The notes under the pieces were generated by a model. That model saw nothing but the letters and a program-made list of their open reading frames with translations, made no database searches and was not told the DNA's origin. Shown piece by piece: positions 9,501 through 17,316 of a stretch of 47,523 bases of DNA. Position 1 is the stretch's first letter. Each line of letters begins with the position of its first letter. The position numbers and the translations under genes are program-made. This DNA comes from Echinicola pacifica DSM 19836 (lineage in GTDB: Bacteria > Bacteroidota > Bacteroidia > Cytophagales > Cyclobacteriaceae), in NCBI RefSeq assembly GCF_000373245.1, contig NZ_KB890755.1, positions 1 through 47,523 on the forward strand, in the 5' to 3' direction.

Positions 9501-9851
9501 GGGACTTTCCTCCACTTTTACGGTATAGAAATTATCCTTTATTCTCTTAAATACCACCTGAGGATTAGTAGAGTGAATGCCCTTCAGCACCTCTCCAAGG
9601 CTCCGGCCTTCCATCTGGGAGTCATCTGTCAGCACCGCGGCAGTTCCAATTTTGTCCTTATATAAAAACGAAACCCCAAACTCACCCTCTACCTGCTGCA
9701 GCAAGCTGCTTAAGGTCACCGAGCGGCCGGTGGTGGATGGTGCTGCGTTTACCTGGTCATTATAGGATAGCAATGCCTGCGGTGAAGCTACGGCCGTCCC
9801 TAAATTCCCTATCAACAAACAGCCCAAAATCGGTAAAAACTTTACTTTCAT
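6507..9851 (-). CDS. SusC/RagA TonB-dependent transporter with STN signalling domain
   Basis: 1114 residues. Signal peptide, then STN domain (about 42-112), carboxypeptidase-regulatory-like beta-sandwich (about 143-214), a TonB-box-like DEVVVVAYG (221-229), plug (about 230-360) and a 22-strand barrel ending in aromatic F. The STN domain is the part that contacts a FecR anti-sigma factor, so this transporter should both import and signal. It begins only 19 bp after fecR, so fecR, susC and susD are likely one transcript. Family assignment is secure; the cargo is not known. Confidence 0.95.
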   Translation of the reverse strand: MKVKFLPILGCLLIGNLGTAVASPQALLSYNDQVNAAPSTTGRSVTLSSLLQQVEGEFGVSFLYKDKIGTAAVLTDDSQMEGRSLGEVLKGIHSTNPQVVFKRIKDNFYTVKVEESPAAMSSPTLMRSTSSRAIATVKAAREVSGEVRTADGETLPGVSLMIKGTTKGTVTDLDGRFSLSVPEGPVTLVVSFVGYKKKEIALSADQRQVAIVMDNDVQSLDEVVVVAYGEQTRASFTGSAVDVNMDKVQGAPRASFQESLQGNIAGVQSAAPSGQPGYAPNIRIRGVGSINASSDPLYVIDGIPVVAGNISQIATSSNTIAGLNPNDIASMTVLKDASATSIYGSRGANGVILITTKQGKSGKTKFDVSMQRGTSQVLLDDRNRPLTTPELAELLVESRVNTGESQQLAEEYIYSRIDENINTNWFDVITRDGTYQQYYISASGGNEKTNFYSSIGYYDQQAPVIGIDYEKLNGKVNVRHSATDKLTLDLGLAANTQLLHTNSEAGSANNPIRSMFREVPWEPVYNEDGSYNTDILLTYNPVGLVNENIRETKLYNALGNVGVKYDILNDFSFETKASLDFNLADEFQYDNPYFGEGRNDGGRGRAYTNMVVNWNVTNLLKYRWIMDDKNTINFTLGQEAQKISANSVFAYASNYGAPGLTTLANASVKRDASSEKTASSITSYFLSANYSYTDRYYLNVTGRRDGSSRFGSSVRYANFGSVGLGWNIHKEAFMESSWVDELKLRASYGINGNQGIGDFESRGLYNTGNDYNGSPGYAYSQQSNPFLTWEKNKPMNIGLDFRIVKSISGTIEYYNRVTSDLLLNVPISGTNGITSYMANIGEMQNRGWELSLSSVNIDQPEGLFWSTDLNLTTNKNEILQLNNDEQIIEGQYIRREGGDYYSFYMPGYAGVDAANGDALWFTDASETETTNDYKLADPYEQGSALPKFFAGLTNNFAYKNFNLSFLFYLNYGNKVYDYWGRYLASDGSAELNDRGNMSRKIYDRRWQEPGDVTDVPKMVWGNTQSGSSAQHSTRFLYDGTYIRLRDITLSYNLPSAVLSKLKISNAKIYLRGNNVWTWVKDKNLESDPEVGIAGMTDLRIPTSRQYLLGIDFSF

Positions 9852-9870
9852 AGTTTTATGGCTTTAATGG

Positions 9871-10860
9871 TTACTGAATCAATTTTATAATATTCTTCTC
9901 CCGGACGATCTCGACATCCAGCAGTGAGCTTAATCCCTCTAATAGCGTCTCCACATTCTTGGAAGGCACCACACCTGTAAATTTCTCCTCCAAAATCTCC
10001 TCGTTATTGACTATGACTGTGAAGCCATAGTCATCCTTTAAGATTCTAATAATTTCCTTTAGTGGCGTTTTGGAGAAAACCAGTTCGTCATTCCTACGGC
10101 TGGTATAGTGTTCTGGGGCCACCTCTTTCTTGATCAATAAATCATGCTGAAGGTCCATCTCCACCAATTCCCCTGGCTTCATCATGATCTGGTCATTTCC
10201 TGCTGCTCCAGCCACATTGAGTGCGATGGAGCCTGTCTCCAGCACCACCCTCGAAGTACTCGGCCTTGCGGTCACCGTAAAGGTGGTCCCCAGCACCTGC
10301 ACCTCAAAATTGCGGTCCGTATGCACAGTAAAGCGATTGGCGGCAGCTTTCTTTTGGATAGTGAAATACCCCTCCCCCTCAAACCAAATTTCTCGGGGCT
10401 CATCCGCCTTCCAGTTTGGCCTAAATCTCAAATGACTGTTTCCACTCATATGAACAGTGGATCCATCAGGAAGTGCTACCTCCGCAGATTCTGCATATGC
10501 CGTATGATACTCTTCATAATTATTCCATCCGGAAAGGAAATAAGCCAAGGCTCCCATTAGGCAGACCATAAAAATGATCGATGCGGCTATGCGCCACTGT
10601 TGCATAGGTCTTGGTTTTGGATTCATTATGGGCTGGCTGCGAGAGGGCTCTGCTGCTCTCAAAATATCCTCTGCGGTAAGTCTCGGCTTAAGGAGGAGCT
10701 TATGAGCCCGGTCAAGAGAAGAAAAATCCTTTTCCAATTCCTTATCTAGGTAGCGCTGGCCTTCAGCAGTAGATAGCCAGTCCAGTACTTCCCCTGCCTT
10801 CCTTGCATCAAGGAGGTTGTCAAAGTACTTTGCCAGCAAATCTTCGTCAGGTCGGTTCAT
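9871..10860 (-). CDS. FecR-type anti-sigma factor with DUF4974 C-terminus
   Basis: 329 residues. A cytoplasmic N-terminal part (about 1-85) is followed by one membrane segment (about 90-110), a FecR domain in the periplasm (about 118-215), and a C-terminal DUF4974-like/STN-like domain (about 255-329, with FSKTPLKEIIRIL). The protein should hold the ECF sigma factor inactive until the SusC STN domain signals. It is 428 bp downstream of its sigma gene and 19 bp upstream of susC, an arrangement in which the anti-sigma is transcribed with the transporter. Confidence 0.92.
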   Translation of the reverse strand: MNRPDEDLLAKYFDNLLDARKAGEVLDWLSTAEGQRYLDKELEKDFSSLDRAHKLLLKPRLTAEDILRAAEPSRSQPIMNPKPRPMQQWRIAASIIFMVCLMGALAYFLSGWNNYEEYHTAYAESAEVALPDGSTVHMSGNSHLRFRPNWKADEPREIWFEGEGYFTIQKKAAANRFTVHTDRNFEVQVLGTTFTVTARPSTSRVVLETGSIALNVAGAAGNDQIMMKPGELVEMDLQHDLLIKKEVAPEHYTSRRNDELVFSKTPLKEIIRILKDDYGFTVIVNNEEILEEKFTGVVPSKNVETLLEGLSSLLDVEIVREKNIIKLIQ

Positions 10861-11288
10861 TTATGGTGCTTGTTTGAAAAGAATACACCTGAACCCATAT
10901 ACGGTATTACCCCTATGTGAAAAAAAAAATAAAGAAATGATAATACAGGAAGGCAACTTAGCTGATCCCCCTTTTCCCCCCTTAACTTAATGAACTATTA
11001 ATCAATACATTAATCATTAAAAACAAAGCCTTATTTCCCCCTTCGCAAATAGCTTTGGGGAGTAGGCTAAACTGATGAAGTCTTAGTAGTTCGAAGAAAA
11101 AGAGAGCAAAGCTATTGCTTTTCGACAATTATATAAGCAGATGGAATTGATAAGCCCCATTAATAAGGAGGCTGCATTAGGGGGTTGTAATCGCCTATAG
11201 TGGAGAGCAATCTGATCGTTTGGGGAGAAGTAAGAATTGCCAGAGGCAAAGACACTCTATCTTCACCAAACAAGAGCTGTACTATAAA
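10861..11288. other. Intergenic region between sigma factor and fecR
   Basis: 428 bp without a credible gene. Besides the motif at 10901-10914 it contains two other G-rich tracts on the minus strand, at about 10970-10984 and 11040-11046. I see no terminator or RNA gene. Confidence 0.5.
10901..10914 (-). promoter_or_regulatory. AGGGGTAATACCGT motif upstream of fecR
   Basis: Minus-strand AGGGGTAATACCGT, 41-54 nt before the fecR start. Similar elements precede both sigma genes (11902-11916 and 44831-44848). Probably part of an ECF-sigma-dependent promoter or a binding site; inference from recurrence only. Confidence 0.4.
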
Positions 11289-11885
11289 TTATAAGGTTTC
11301 CGAGCTGACGATAGCGACTGCGATAAGCCCGTAATATTTGGACACAAAATCCTGGACTGTTTTTAGGCCTTTGGTATAATGTGATTTTACAGTGTTGACA
11401 GATAAGCCTAGCTCTTCAGCAACCTCTTCATTGCTCAGCCCCTGCATGGTCTTCATTAAGAATACCGCCTTCCTCTTTTCTGGCAGGGATTTTATAGCTT
11501 CCTGGTACACTTTATTGGTTTCATTAAATAGCACCTCGTCTTCCGTAAGGTTTGAGCTAGCGTCCTTCCGCGCGAGGATCTCTACATGCTTTAGTATTTT
11601 TCGCTTTTCATCACGAATCATATTTAAGATCACGCGCTTCGCGAAAGTAACAATCAGGGGCTTGATGGGCTTGGAAGTATCGATATGAGTTCTATAATTC
11701 CAAAGTTTCAGAAAAGTATCCTGTACCACGTCATTTGCCAGATCCTCAGACTTCAGGTATTTTATTCCTATATAATATACTTGTGGCGAATATTCTGCAA
11801 AAATCATCGAAAAAGCCTGCTCATTTCCATTGACAAGCTGCTCTATGCTAATGTTTTCGGGCTGATGAAATTTGGTAGAAGGCAT
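11289..11885 (-). CDS. ECF-type RNA polymerase sigma factor
   Basis: 198 residues from the ATG at 11885. Region 2 contains DLANDVVQDTFLKLW; region 4 contains a helix-turn-helix GLSNEEVAEELGLSVNTVKSHY. It resembles the sigma-70 family of Bacteroidota paired with FecR. The frame is open to an ATG at 11945, but those 20 codons contain the G-rich promoter-like motif and do not match the family, so the shorter start is preferred. The C-terminal tail is hydrophobic, as in many Bacteroidota members. It should direct transcription of the downstream fecR-susCD set. Confidence 0.9.
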   Translation of the reverse strand: MPSTKFHQPENISIEQLVNGNEQAFSMIFAEYSPQVYYIGIKYLKSEDLANDVVQDTFLKLWNYRTHIDTSKPIKPLIVTFAKRVILNMIRDEKRKILKHVEILARKDASSNLTEDEVLFNETNKVYQEAIKSLPEKRKAVFLMKTMQGLSNEEVAEELGLSVNTVKSHYTKGLKTVQDFVSKYYGLIAVAIVSSETL

Positions 11886-11901
11886 AAATTCAATTAAACG
11901 A

Positions 11902-11916
11902 GGGTAATTACACCCT
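11902..11916 (-). promoter_or_regulatory. AGGGTGTAATTACCC motif upstream of sigma gene
   Basis: Minus-strand near-palindrome 17-31 nt before the chosen start, resembling the elements in front of fecR and of the second sigma gene. May mark an autoregulated promoter. Confidence 0.35.
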
Positions 11917-12006
11917 AAAGGTGTAGAAAAAAAACGAAAAATCACAAAACTGGCTTATGAGGGAGGCTGCTGCCTTTCAAAAACCGATGATTCTTAGTTT
12001 TTGCCC

Positions 12007-13116
12007 TTAGGCTTTTTGCCGCATAGCGGCGGATTCCTTCATCTTATTCTTGAAGTAATTTCTAATTGGAATATCCAAATAGCGCATCACCAAATAAGCC
12101 AGCCCTACCAAAAGGGGCGTACCCACACACATGATCAGCACCTGCTCCTGGAAGGCTGGTGAGTATTTTTCCAGGTAACTAAAAAACAACCATATAAAAG
12201 GGTAATGCACCATATAAAGTGGATAAGAGATCTCACCAGAAAACACGCATAGCTTCTTATCGGAAGCGGCCATCTGCGCCCCTGCTCCCAAAGCCACCAG
12301 TAAGGGGAAATAGAAGATGATGATGATTGGCTCCACTATCCAGTTGATGGATTCAGCAAAGGGAAACATCAAAGCAGTTAATAAGAGTACGCCCAGGGCC
12401 TTGAATCCCAGAGGTGATTTGATGATCCATCCGAGTCTAAAGACTAGCATTCCTGCCAAAAAGGAGAAAAATATCCGAGCTCCTCCGCCCCAATAATTAT
12501 GCCCTCCCCAGCCCGCACTAAGGTTTCCATAATGGTAAGCCGCATAGCAAAGTAACCCACCGGCTATGCCCGTAAGAAGTCCTAATAATTTGGGGCGAAT
12601 CCTGAATAAAATAAGCGCATAGACAATATTGGCTACATATTCCCAGAAAAGTGACCATGTGGGTGGGTTGAGATGAAATAAATTGAAAAACCTCTCCTCT
12701 ACAATAGGATAAGGTATCATCAGTGAAGCCGAAAGAAACAACCAGATGTTTTGTCCCACACTATAATGGCTAGACAAAGATACAAAGGGATCAAACACAT
12801 ACACCACTAATCCAATAATGGCACCTATTACGACCAAGGGATGTAAGCGGATCAAACGAAGCTTCAGAAAGGAAATAATGCCAATTTTTTCTATTCTATT
12901 ATCGTAAGCATAGGCGATCACAAAACCGGATAGGCAAAAGAAAAAATCTACCGCCAAATATCCATGGGCTACTATATTATCATGAAAATCAGGAATGATG
13001 ATTTCCATAAAATGAAAGATCACTATCACCAGCGCCGCGAGCCCCCTTAGCCCATCCAATATTTCAAAATGCTGCTTGGTCTTTAGAAGGCCGGTAGATG
13101 GAAGGGTACTATTCAT
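12007..13116 (-). CDS. Acyltransferase-3 family membrane protein
   Basis: 369 residues with about ten hydrophobic segments. The N-terminal LDGLRGLAALVIVIFHF is the signature of acyltransferase family 3 (PF01757), whose conserved histidine serves in acyl transfer from the cytoplasm to sugars of exported glycans (OatA/NodX/WecH-type). No C-terminal SGNH domain is present. Lys/Arg-rich C-terminus. It stands alone, 215 bp after the GH gene upstream, so it may have its own transcript. The polysaccharide cluster 3 kb away could supply its substrate, but this is not demonstrated. Confidence 0.88.
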   Translation of the reverse strand: MNSTLPSTGLLKTKQHFEILDGLRGLAALVIVIFHFMEIIIPDFHDNIVAHGYLAVDFFFCLSGFVIAYAYDNRIEKIGIISFLKLRLIRLHPLVVIGAIIGLVVYVFDPFVSLSSHYSVGQNIWLFLSASLMIPYPIVEERFFNLFHLNPPTWSLFWEYVANIVYALILFRIRPKLLGLLTGIAGGLLCYAAYHYGNLSAGWGGHNYWGGGARIFFSFLAGMLVFRLGWIIKSPLGFKALGVLLLTALMFPFAESINWIVEPIIIIFYFPLLVALGAGAQMAASDKKLCVFSGEISYPLYMVHYPFIWLFFSYLEKYSPAFQEQVLIMCVGTPLLVGLAYLVMRYLDIPIRNYFKNKMKESAAMRQKA

Positions 13117-13331
13117 AGGTTTGCTTATGGAAAAGAATGTTATAACTAAACAGGAATCATCAAAACATAATCTTCGAACTTATAAATTATTTCATGATCA
13201 TCTTCATTTCCCTTTGTAACTGGCTGCAATAATTTTTGAACGGTAAGGCATTTGCATTATTCTAGGATCAGCGGTCAGCTACGGCATAGCCTTTACCTGT
13301 GGAGTTCTCGACTAAATACTGATCGCAACTA

Positions 13332-14501
13332 TCATCTTCCTGTCAGGGATTTGATCAGGTCTGTTTCGGATTTCTTATACGGACGGCCGTCGGTATGGAA
13401 AACCTCATGAAACCAAAGCTCCGGCTCCGCGGTATATTCCTTCTCCCAACTGTCCCACGGATATTTCGTTTGGGTTTTTCCATCCACCAAGCCCCAGTTG
13501 AACATGCCGATATTCTCCGCTTTGGCGATAGGCAAGAACCCCTCAAAGGTGCTGCCGTTTGGCCTCGCCATATATTCTGTACAGATCAAGGGGCGATCGT
13601 ATCGTTTCAGCCAGTCGATTCGTTTCTGGAATTCCTCAGGGCCATCATAATTATGAAAAGAAATAATATCCGAAAGGTGAAGCTGAGCCACTTGAAGAGG
13701 GCTCATCGCCGCCTCTGAAGACCAGTCGCCAATCCAGACGCCGGAGGTCAAAGGCTGGGAAGGAGCCTGTGATCGAGCCCAGGCAAAAGCTTGCTGCATC
13801 AAAGGAAGGACATAGTCCACCTTATTGGGATGATCCTTTTCGCGATACGATACGCCGGTGTCATTATCCGGTTCGTTCCACATATCCCAGCCCAAAATCC
13901 TATCATCAGATGCAAACTCTCCCACCACGGCCTTCACATATTTCTCCAACCGTGGATACTGACTGGAGTCCGCTAGCGCATGGTAACCAGGACTCTGCAC
14001 CCAGCCTGAATTATGAACATGCGGGCGCGGGGATCTCTGCTCTCCCCCCTCCACAAATGGATCCCAACAAGAGTCAAAAAAGACAAATAAGGGCTTTATA
14101 TTATGCCTATCCATAATCTCAAGCATGGTGTTCATACGCCCAAGAAATCCCTCCGGATCTTCCTCAAAAGCCAAATCATGGAGGTAAACACGCATGGTGT
14201 TCATCCCTATCTCCTCCGCCCAGCCCAGCTCAGTATCTATAAGCTCAGGAGAAAAAGTCTCTTCCTGCCACATTTCCAATTGGTTGATGGAATTACTGGG
14301 ATTAAAATTTGCCCCTACCAGCCAAGGCTGCTCAGCATACCATGCATGAGCCTTCTCCTTGGACCAGACTGTTGAGGTCCTCAGGCTAGTCTCACTTGCC
14401 ATGGAAGCTTTGCGGTCTCCTTGCTGATTTTTATTGGCGCAGCTTGCCATCAGGCCGACCAGACCTATGAGGGTCATGGTATTGATATAGTTCTTGATCA
14501 T
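13332..14501 (-). CDS. Clan GH-A (cellulase/mannanase-like) glycoside hydrolase lipoprotein
   Basis: 389 residues. Lipobox LMASC (C21) marks a lipoprotein. The TIM-barrel features of clan GH-A are visible: GWDMWNEPDN gives the likely acid/base E210, and LICTEYMARP gives the likely nucleophile E309, with ISFHNYDGP between them. Homologues in Bacteroidota are often labelled 1,4-beta-xylanase or cellulase-family hydrolase, but the true specificity (GH5-like or a related family) cannot be fixed by eye. It follows the GH43 gene by 87 bp in the same direction, so the two probably act together on a plant or algal hemicellulose-like glycan. Confidence 0.8.
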   Translation of the reverse strand: MIKNYINTMTLIGLVGLMASCANKNQQGDRKASMASETSLRTSTVWSKEKAHAWYAEQPWLVGANFNPSNSINQLEMWQEETFSPELIDTELGWAEEIGMNTMRVYLHDLAFEEDPEGFLGRMNTMLEIMDRHNIKPLFVFFDSCWDPFVEGGEQRSPRPHVHNSGWVQSPGYHALADSSQYPRLEKYVKAVVGEFASDDRILGWDMWNEPDNDTGVSYREKDHPNKVDYVLPLMQQAFAWARSQAPSQPLTSGVWIGDWSSEAAMSPLQVAQLHLSDIISFHNYDGPEEFQKRIDWLKRYDRPLICTEYMARPNGSTFEGFLPIAKAENIGMFNWGLVDGKTQTKYPWDSWEKEYTAEPELWFHEVFHTDGRPYKKSETDLIKSLTGR

Positions 14502-14588
14502 ATTTTTTGGGAATACTGATTTTATGGAATAAAAAACTCTATTAATAACTCCTAGGATTCTACATTTCCAGGGAAAGTCTTCGACTAT

Positions 14589-15614
14589 TTACTCTATTGT
14601 CCTAGGGGCCACTCCCTCGAAGGTCATCCTGACGGGTTTGATTTTTCCTGCTGCGTCAAACTCCATCTTATCTATGCATGTCGCCCGATGATTATGGTGA
14701 GTTTCCTCCAGAGGTCTGCGGTGATAGACTATATAATATTCGTCCGCACCGGGAATCGCCAATACGGAATGATGCCCCGCGCCGGTAGCCACATCGGCAT
14801 CCTGCTGAAGGATAAGGTCCTCTCTTACAAAGGGCCCAAATGGACTGTCTGCAATCGCATAGGCAACCGAATACTCAGGGCCGCCCCAGCCACCTTCCGA
14901 CCACATAAAATAATATTTCCCATCTCGGACAAACATAAATGGCCCTTCGACATATCCCTCAGGTGTCACCTCTTTATAGAGCTCCCCATCCTCGAAGGGG
15001 ACGATTGCGGTAAAATCATCGTTCAACTTCACCATATTGCAATGCCCCCAGCCGCCATAATACATATAATAGCTGTCATCCTGATCCCGGAAGATAAACT
15101 GGTCTATTGGCTGGGCACCATTGACGATTTCATTGATCAAGGGCTTCCCTAGTAGATCTTTAAAAGGTCCTTGGGGCTGGTCGGCTATCGCCACTCCTAT
15201 ACCACCGATTTCTCCTTCATGCACATCATTGGCCGCGAAAAACAAATAATAGTGCTCCTCTTTTTTGATCACCCCGGGCGCCCACATGGCTTTCTCAGCC
15301 CACTTCACCTCCGAGGTATCTATTATCCGCTCATGCTTGGTCCAGTTAACCAGATCCCTGGAAGAAAAGCAGTCCATAAACACCTGCTTTTCGTAATCAT
15401 CCGAATACGTAGGGTAAACCCAATAGGTGTCCTCATAGATAATCCCTTCTGGATCTGCATACCAGCCTTCAAAAATGGGATTTCCTGAAAATATAGCCTC
15501 CTGATTTCCGGCGATGGCATCCTCCTTAGACGCTTTCTCTTCGCTGGACTTCGACTCGCAGGCGATTAGAATGACAAAAATCATCAGTACCCATCCACTA
15601 TTCCTATTTCTCAT
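14589..15614 (-). CDS. GH43 family glycoside hydrolase lipoprotein
   Basis: 341 residues. Lipobox LIAC (C19). Five-bladed propeller signatures of GH43: WYADPE (base D54), PIDQ (pKa modulator D171) and VEGPFMF (acid E223). GH43 enzymes are mostly alpha-L-arabinofuranosidases, arabinanases or beta-xylosidases acting by inversion. The length corresponds to a single catalytic domain with no binding module. It is the first gene of a probable two-gene unit with the GH-A enzyme downstream, with no SusC/SusD pair beside it. The exact activity is open. Confidence 0.85.
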   Translation of the reverse strand: MRNRNSGWVLMIFVILIACESKSSEEKASKEDAIAGNQEAIFSGNPIFEGWYADPEGIIYEDTYWVYPTYSDDYEKQVFMDCFSSRDLVNWTKHERIIDTSEVKWAEKAMWAPGVIKKEEHYYLFFAANDVHEGEIGGIGVAIADQPQGPFKDLLGKPLINEIVNGAQPIDQFIFRDQDDSYYMYYGGWGHCNMVKLNDDFTAIVPFEDGELYKEVTPEGYVEGPFMFVRDGKYYFMWSEGGWGGPEYSVAYAIADSPFGPFVREDLILQQDADVATGAGHHSVLAIPGADEYYIVYHRRPLEETHHNHRATCIDKMEFDAAGKIKPVRMTFEGVAPRTIE

Positions 15615-16193
15615 TATTTCTTTCGATTATTTTGATGCTCAAATATATAGTATTCCAAGGCCTAAGAATATAATAAAAACGTCAGTAATTAGTAAATATC
15701 CTTCGCTAGCAAGCCTTCTACCGCTTTCCATAATTCATATGCTGTAGCCCAGAGGTAAATTCAGCAAGAATCCTTATTCTTCACCCTGCCGGTATAAGGC
15801 TTCAATTGTGCCTATGAAACTCTAAAAATTTTCTTTCTCTAAGATTGTACAGGTCCTTTTTTCTCCTCTAAAAGCATCCCTTATCCCTAAGTTCCTTTCA
15901 GACAAAAGAGAATGTTTACATGCCTACTTATAACTAGTCGGAGACTTAGGTGGCAGTTAGATCTAAAAGGCTAAAGACAGAAGAGTTATAGGGGGCGAAT
16001 AATACAATGGCCTCCAGTACACCAGGAAGGTATTCTTTCATAAATTTCTCAAGTATCAACCTTGCTTCAGGTAGGTGGACTAAAACTATTGTCTTAATTT
16101 TATCCTGGAATAAAAAAAAATGAATTTAGGTGTCTCACTTTTAAAACTATTATCGTTTGGATACCAATCTGTACTCAAAATCACGCTGTTTTA
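15615..16193. other. Divergent intergenic region between GH43 and glycosyltransferase genes
   Basis: 579 bp. It holds the probable promoter of the GH43 gene (15640-15647). On the minus strand 15946-16125 is open and gives a protein-like stretch including VHLPEARLILEKFMKEYLPG, but it has no good start and may be a remnant. Nothing else recognised. Confidence 0.4.
15640..15647 (-). promoter_or_regulatory. TATATTTG -7 box upstream of GH43 gene
   Basis: Minus-strand TATATTTG, an exact match to the Bacteroidota TAnnTTTG element, 25 nt before the start codon. No clear TTTG -33 box at the expected distance. Confidence 0.45.
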
Positions 16194-17150
16194 ATGCCAC
16201 ATAAAAATAGTATTTCTGTTATTATCCCCAACTATAATGGTCGCCAACTGCTAGAGAAGTATTTACCTCCTTGCATTGCTGCTTTAGAGACGGAGGGGAT
16301 AGATTATGAAATAATCGTGGTGGATGATGCCTCAAGCGATGAGTCGGTTGATTTTATAAGGAAGGCTTACCCATTGGTCTCCATAATGCTTCAGGAGACG
16401 AATATGGGATTTTCGGCAAGCTGCAATTTGGGGATTACTGCTGCTAAATATGATTTGGTCATGCTGCTAAACTCAGATGTAGCCTTGGAGAAGGATTATT
16501 TTGGCGGCTTATGGAAATATTTTGAGGATCCCATGACTTTTGGGGTGATGGGCCAGATCCTTAATAGCCATGGCAAAACGGAGGATGCCGCTAGGAAGCT
16601 TGCCTTTCAAGGGATAAAGTTCAAGGCCACGCGGTTTTATTCTCCCTCCAAGACGACATCCTGGGCGCCCACTGCCTATCTTTCCGGTGCCAACGCATTG
16701 ATAGATCGCAAAAAACTACTTGAGCTCGGCGGCTTTAACGAGCTCTATTCCCCCTTCTATGTGGAAGATGTGGACCTGAGTTTTCGTGCCTGGAGGATGG
16801 ACTGGAGGTGCTATTATGATCCTAAAGCCATCTGCCACCATGAGGTCAGTGCGACCACCAAAAGTCATCATAGCAAAAAGAAGCTCTACCCCATTCTTTA
16901 TAGAAATAAATTCATCCTCCAGGAGATACATCTGGAAGGTTTAGCTCTGCAGTTATGGAAAGTTCAGCTCATACTGCTAGAAATACTCCCACGAATCCTC
17001 CTGGGCAAATGGTGGATCCTTCACGCCTATCAACTATATAGGCAGCAGAAACCACTTATTCATGAAAGCAAGGTGCAATTGATTCGAAAAGCGAGAACCA
17101 AAAGTATTTTTGAAATCAAGAGGCGCTATTTCGATCCCATTAAGGACTAA
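16194..17150 (+). CDS. Family 2 glycosyltransferase
   Basis: 318 residues. GT-A fold signatures: SVIIPNYNG at the N-terminus, VVDDASSDES, LLNSDV as the DxD-like element, and YVEDVDLSFRAWRMDW near the expected catalytic base region. This subgroup often includes rhamnosyl- or N-acetylglucosaminyl-type transferases that extend surface glycans. No membrane span, so it acts on the cytoplasmic face. It is the first gene of the plus-strand polysaccharide block and is separated by 166 bp from the ABC exporter. Donor and acceptor cannot be assigned. Confidence 0.88.
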   Translation: MPHKNSISVIIPNYNGRQLLEKYLPPCIAALETEGIDYEIIVVDDASSDESVDFIRKAYPLVSIMLQETNMGFSASCNLGITAAKYDLVMLLNSDVALEKDYFGGLWKYFEDPMTFGVMGQILNSHGKTEDAARKLAFQGIKFKATRFYSPSKTTSWAPTAYLSGANALIDRKKLLELGGFNELYSPFYVEDVDLSFRAWRMDWRCYYDPKAICHHEVSATTKSHHSKKKLYPILYRNKFILQEIHLEGLALQLWKVQLILLEILPRILLGKWWILHAYQLYRQQKPLIHESKVQLIRKARTKSIFEIKRRYFDPIKD

Positions 17151-17249
17151 TATAGCGCCACCTAGTACCCAGCTGGCAACAAAAAGTCCTCAGCTGCAAG
17201 AAGCAAAAATAGAGAGGAAAATCTCTAGGCTCTGGCTAAATATAAATAG

Positions 17250-17257
17250 TAACTTTG
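17250..17257 (+). promoter_or_regulatory. TAACTTTG -7 box upstream of ABC exporter
   Basis: Exact fit to TAnnTTTG, 59 nt before the GTG start of the ABC exporter. The -33 region lacks a clear TTTG, so support is moderate. Confidence 0.4.
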
Positions 17258-17316
17258 CGGAATATTTCGCTGTACCTATCCGGCATGAGACCGGCAAATA
17301 AAGAATTTTAATACTT

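Noticed and set aside
15946-16125. Minus-strand open stretch with a protein-like sequence between GH43 and the first glycosyltransferase
   Set aside because: No start codon that gives more than about 36 residues and no family recognised; kept only as a possible remnant.
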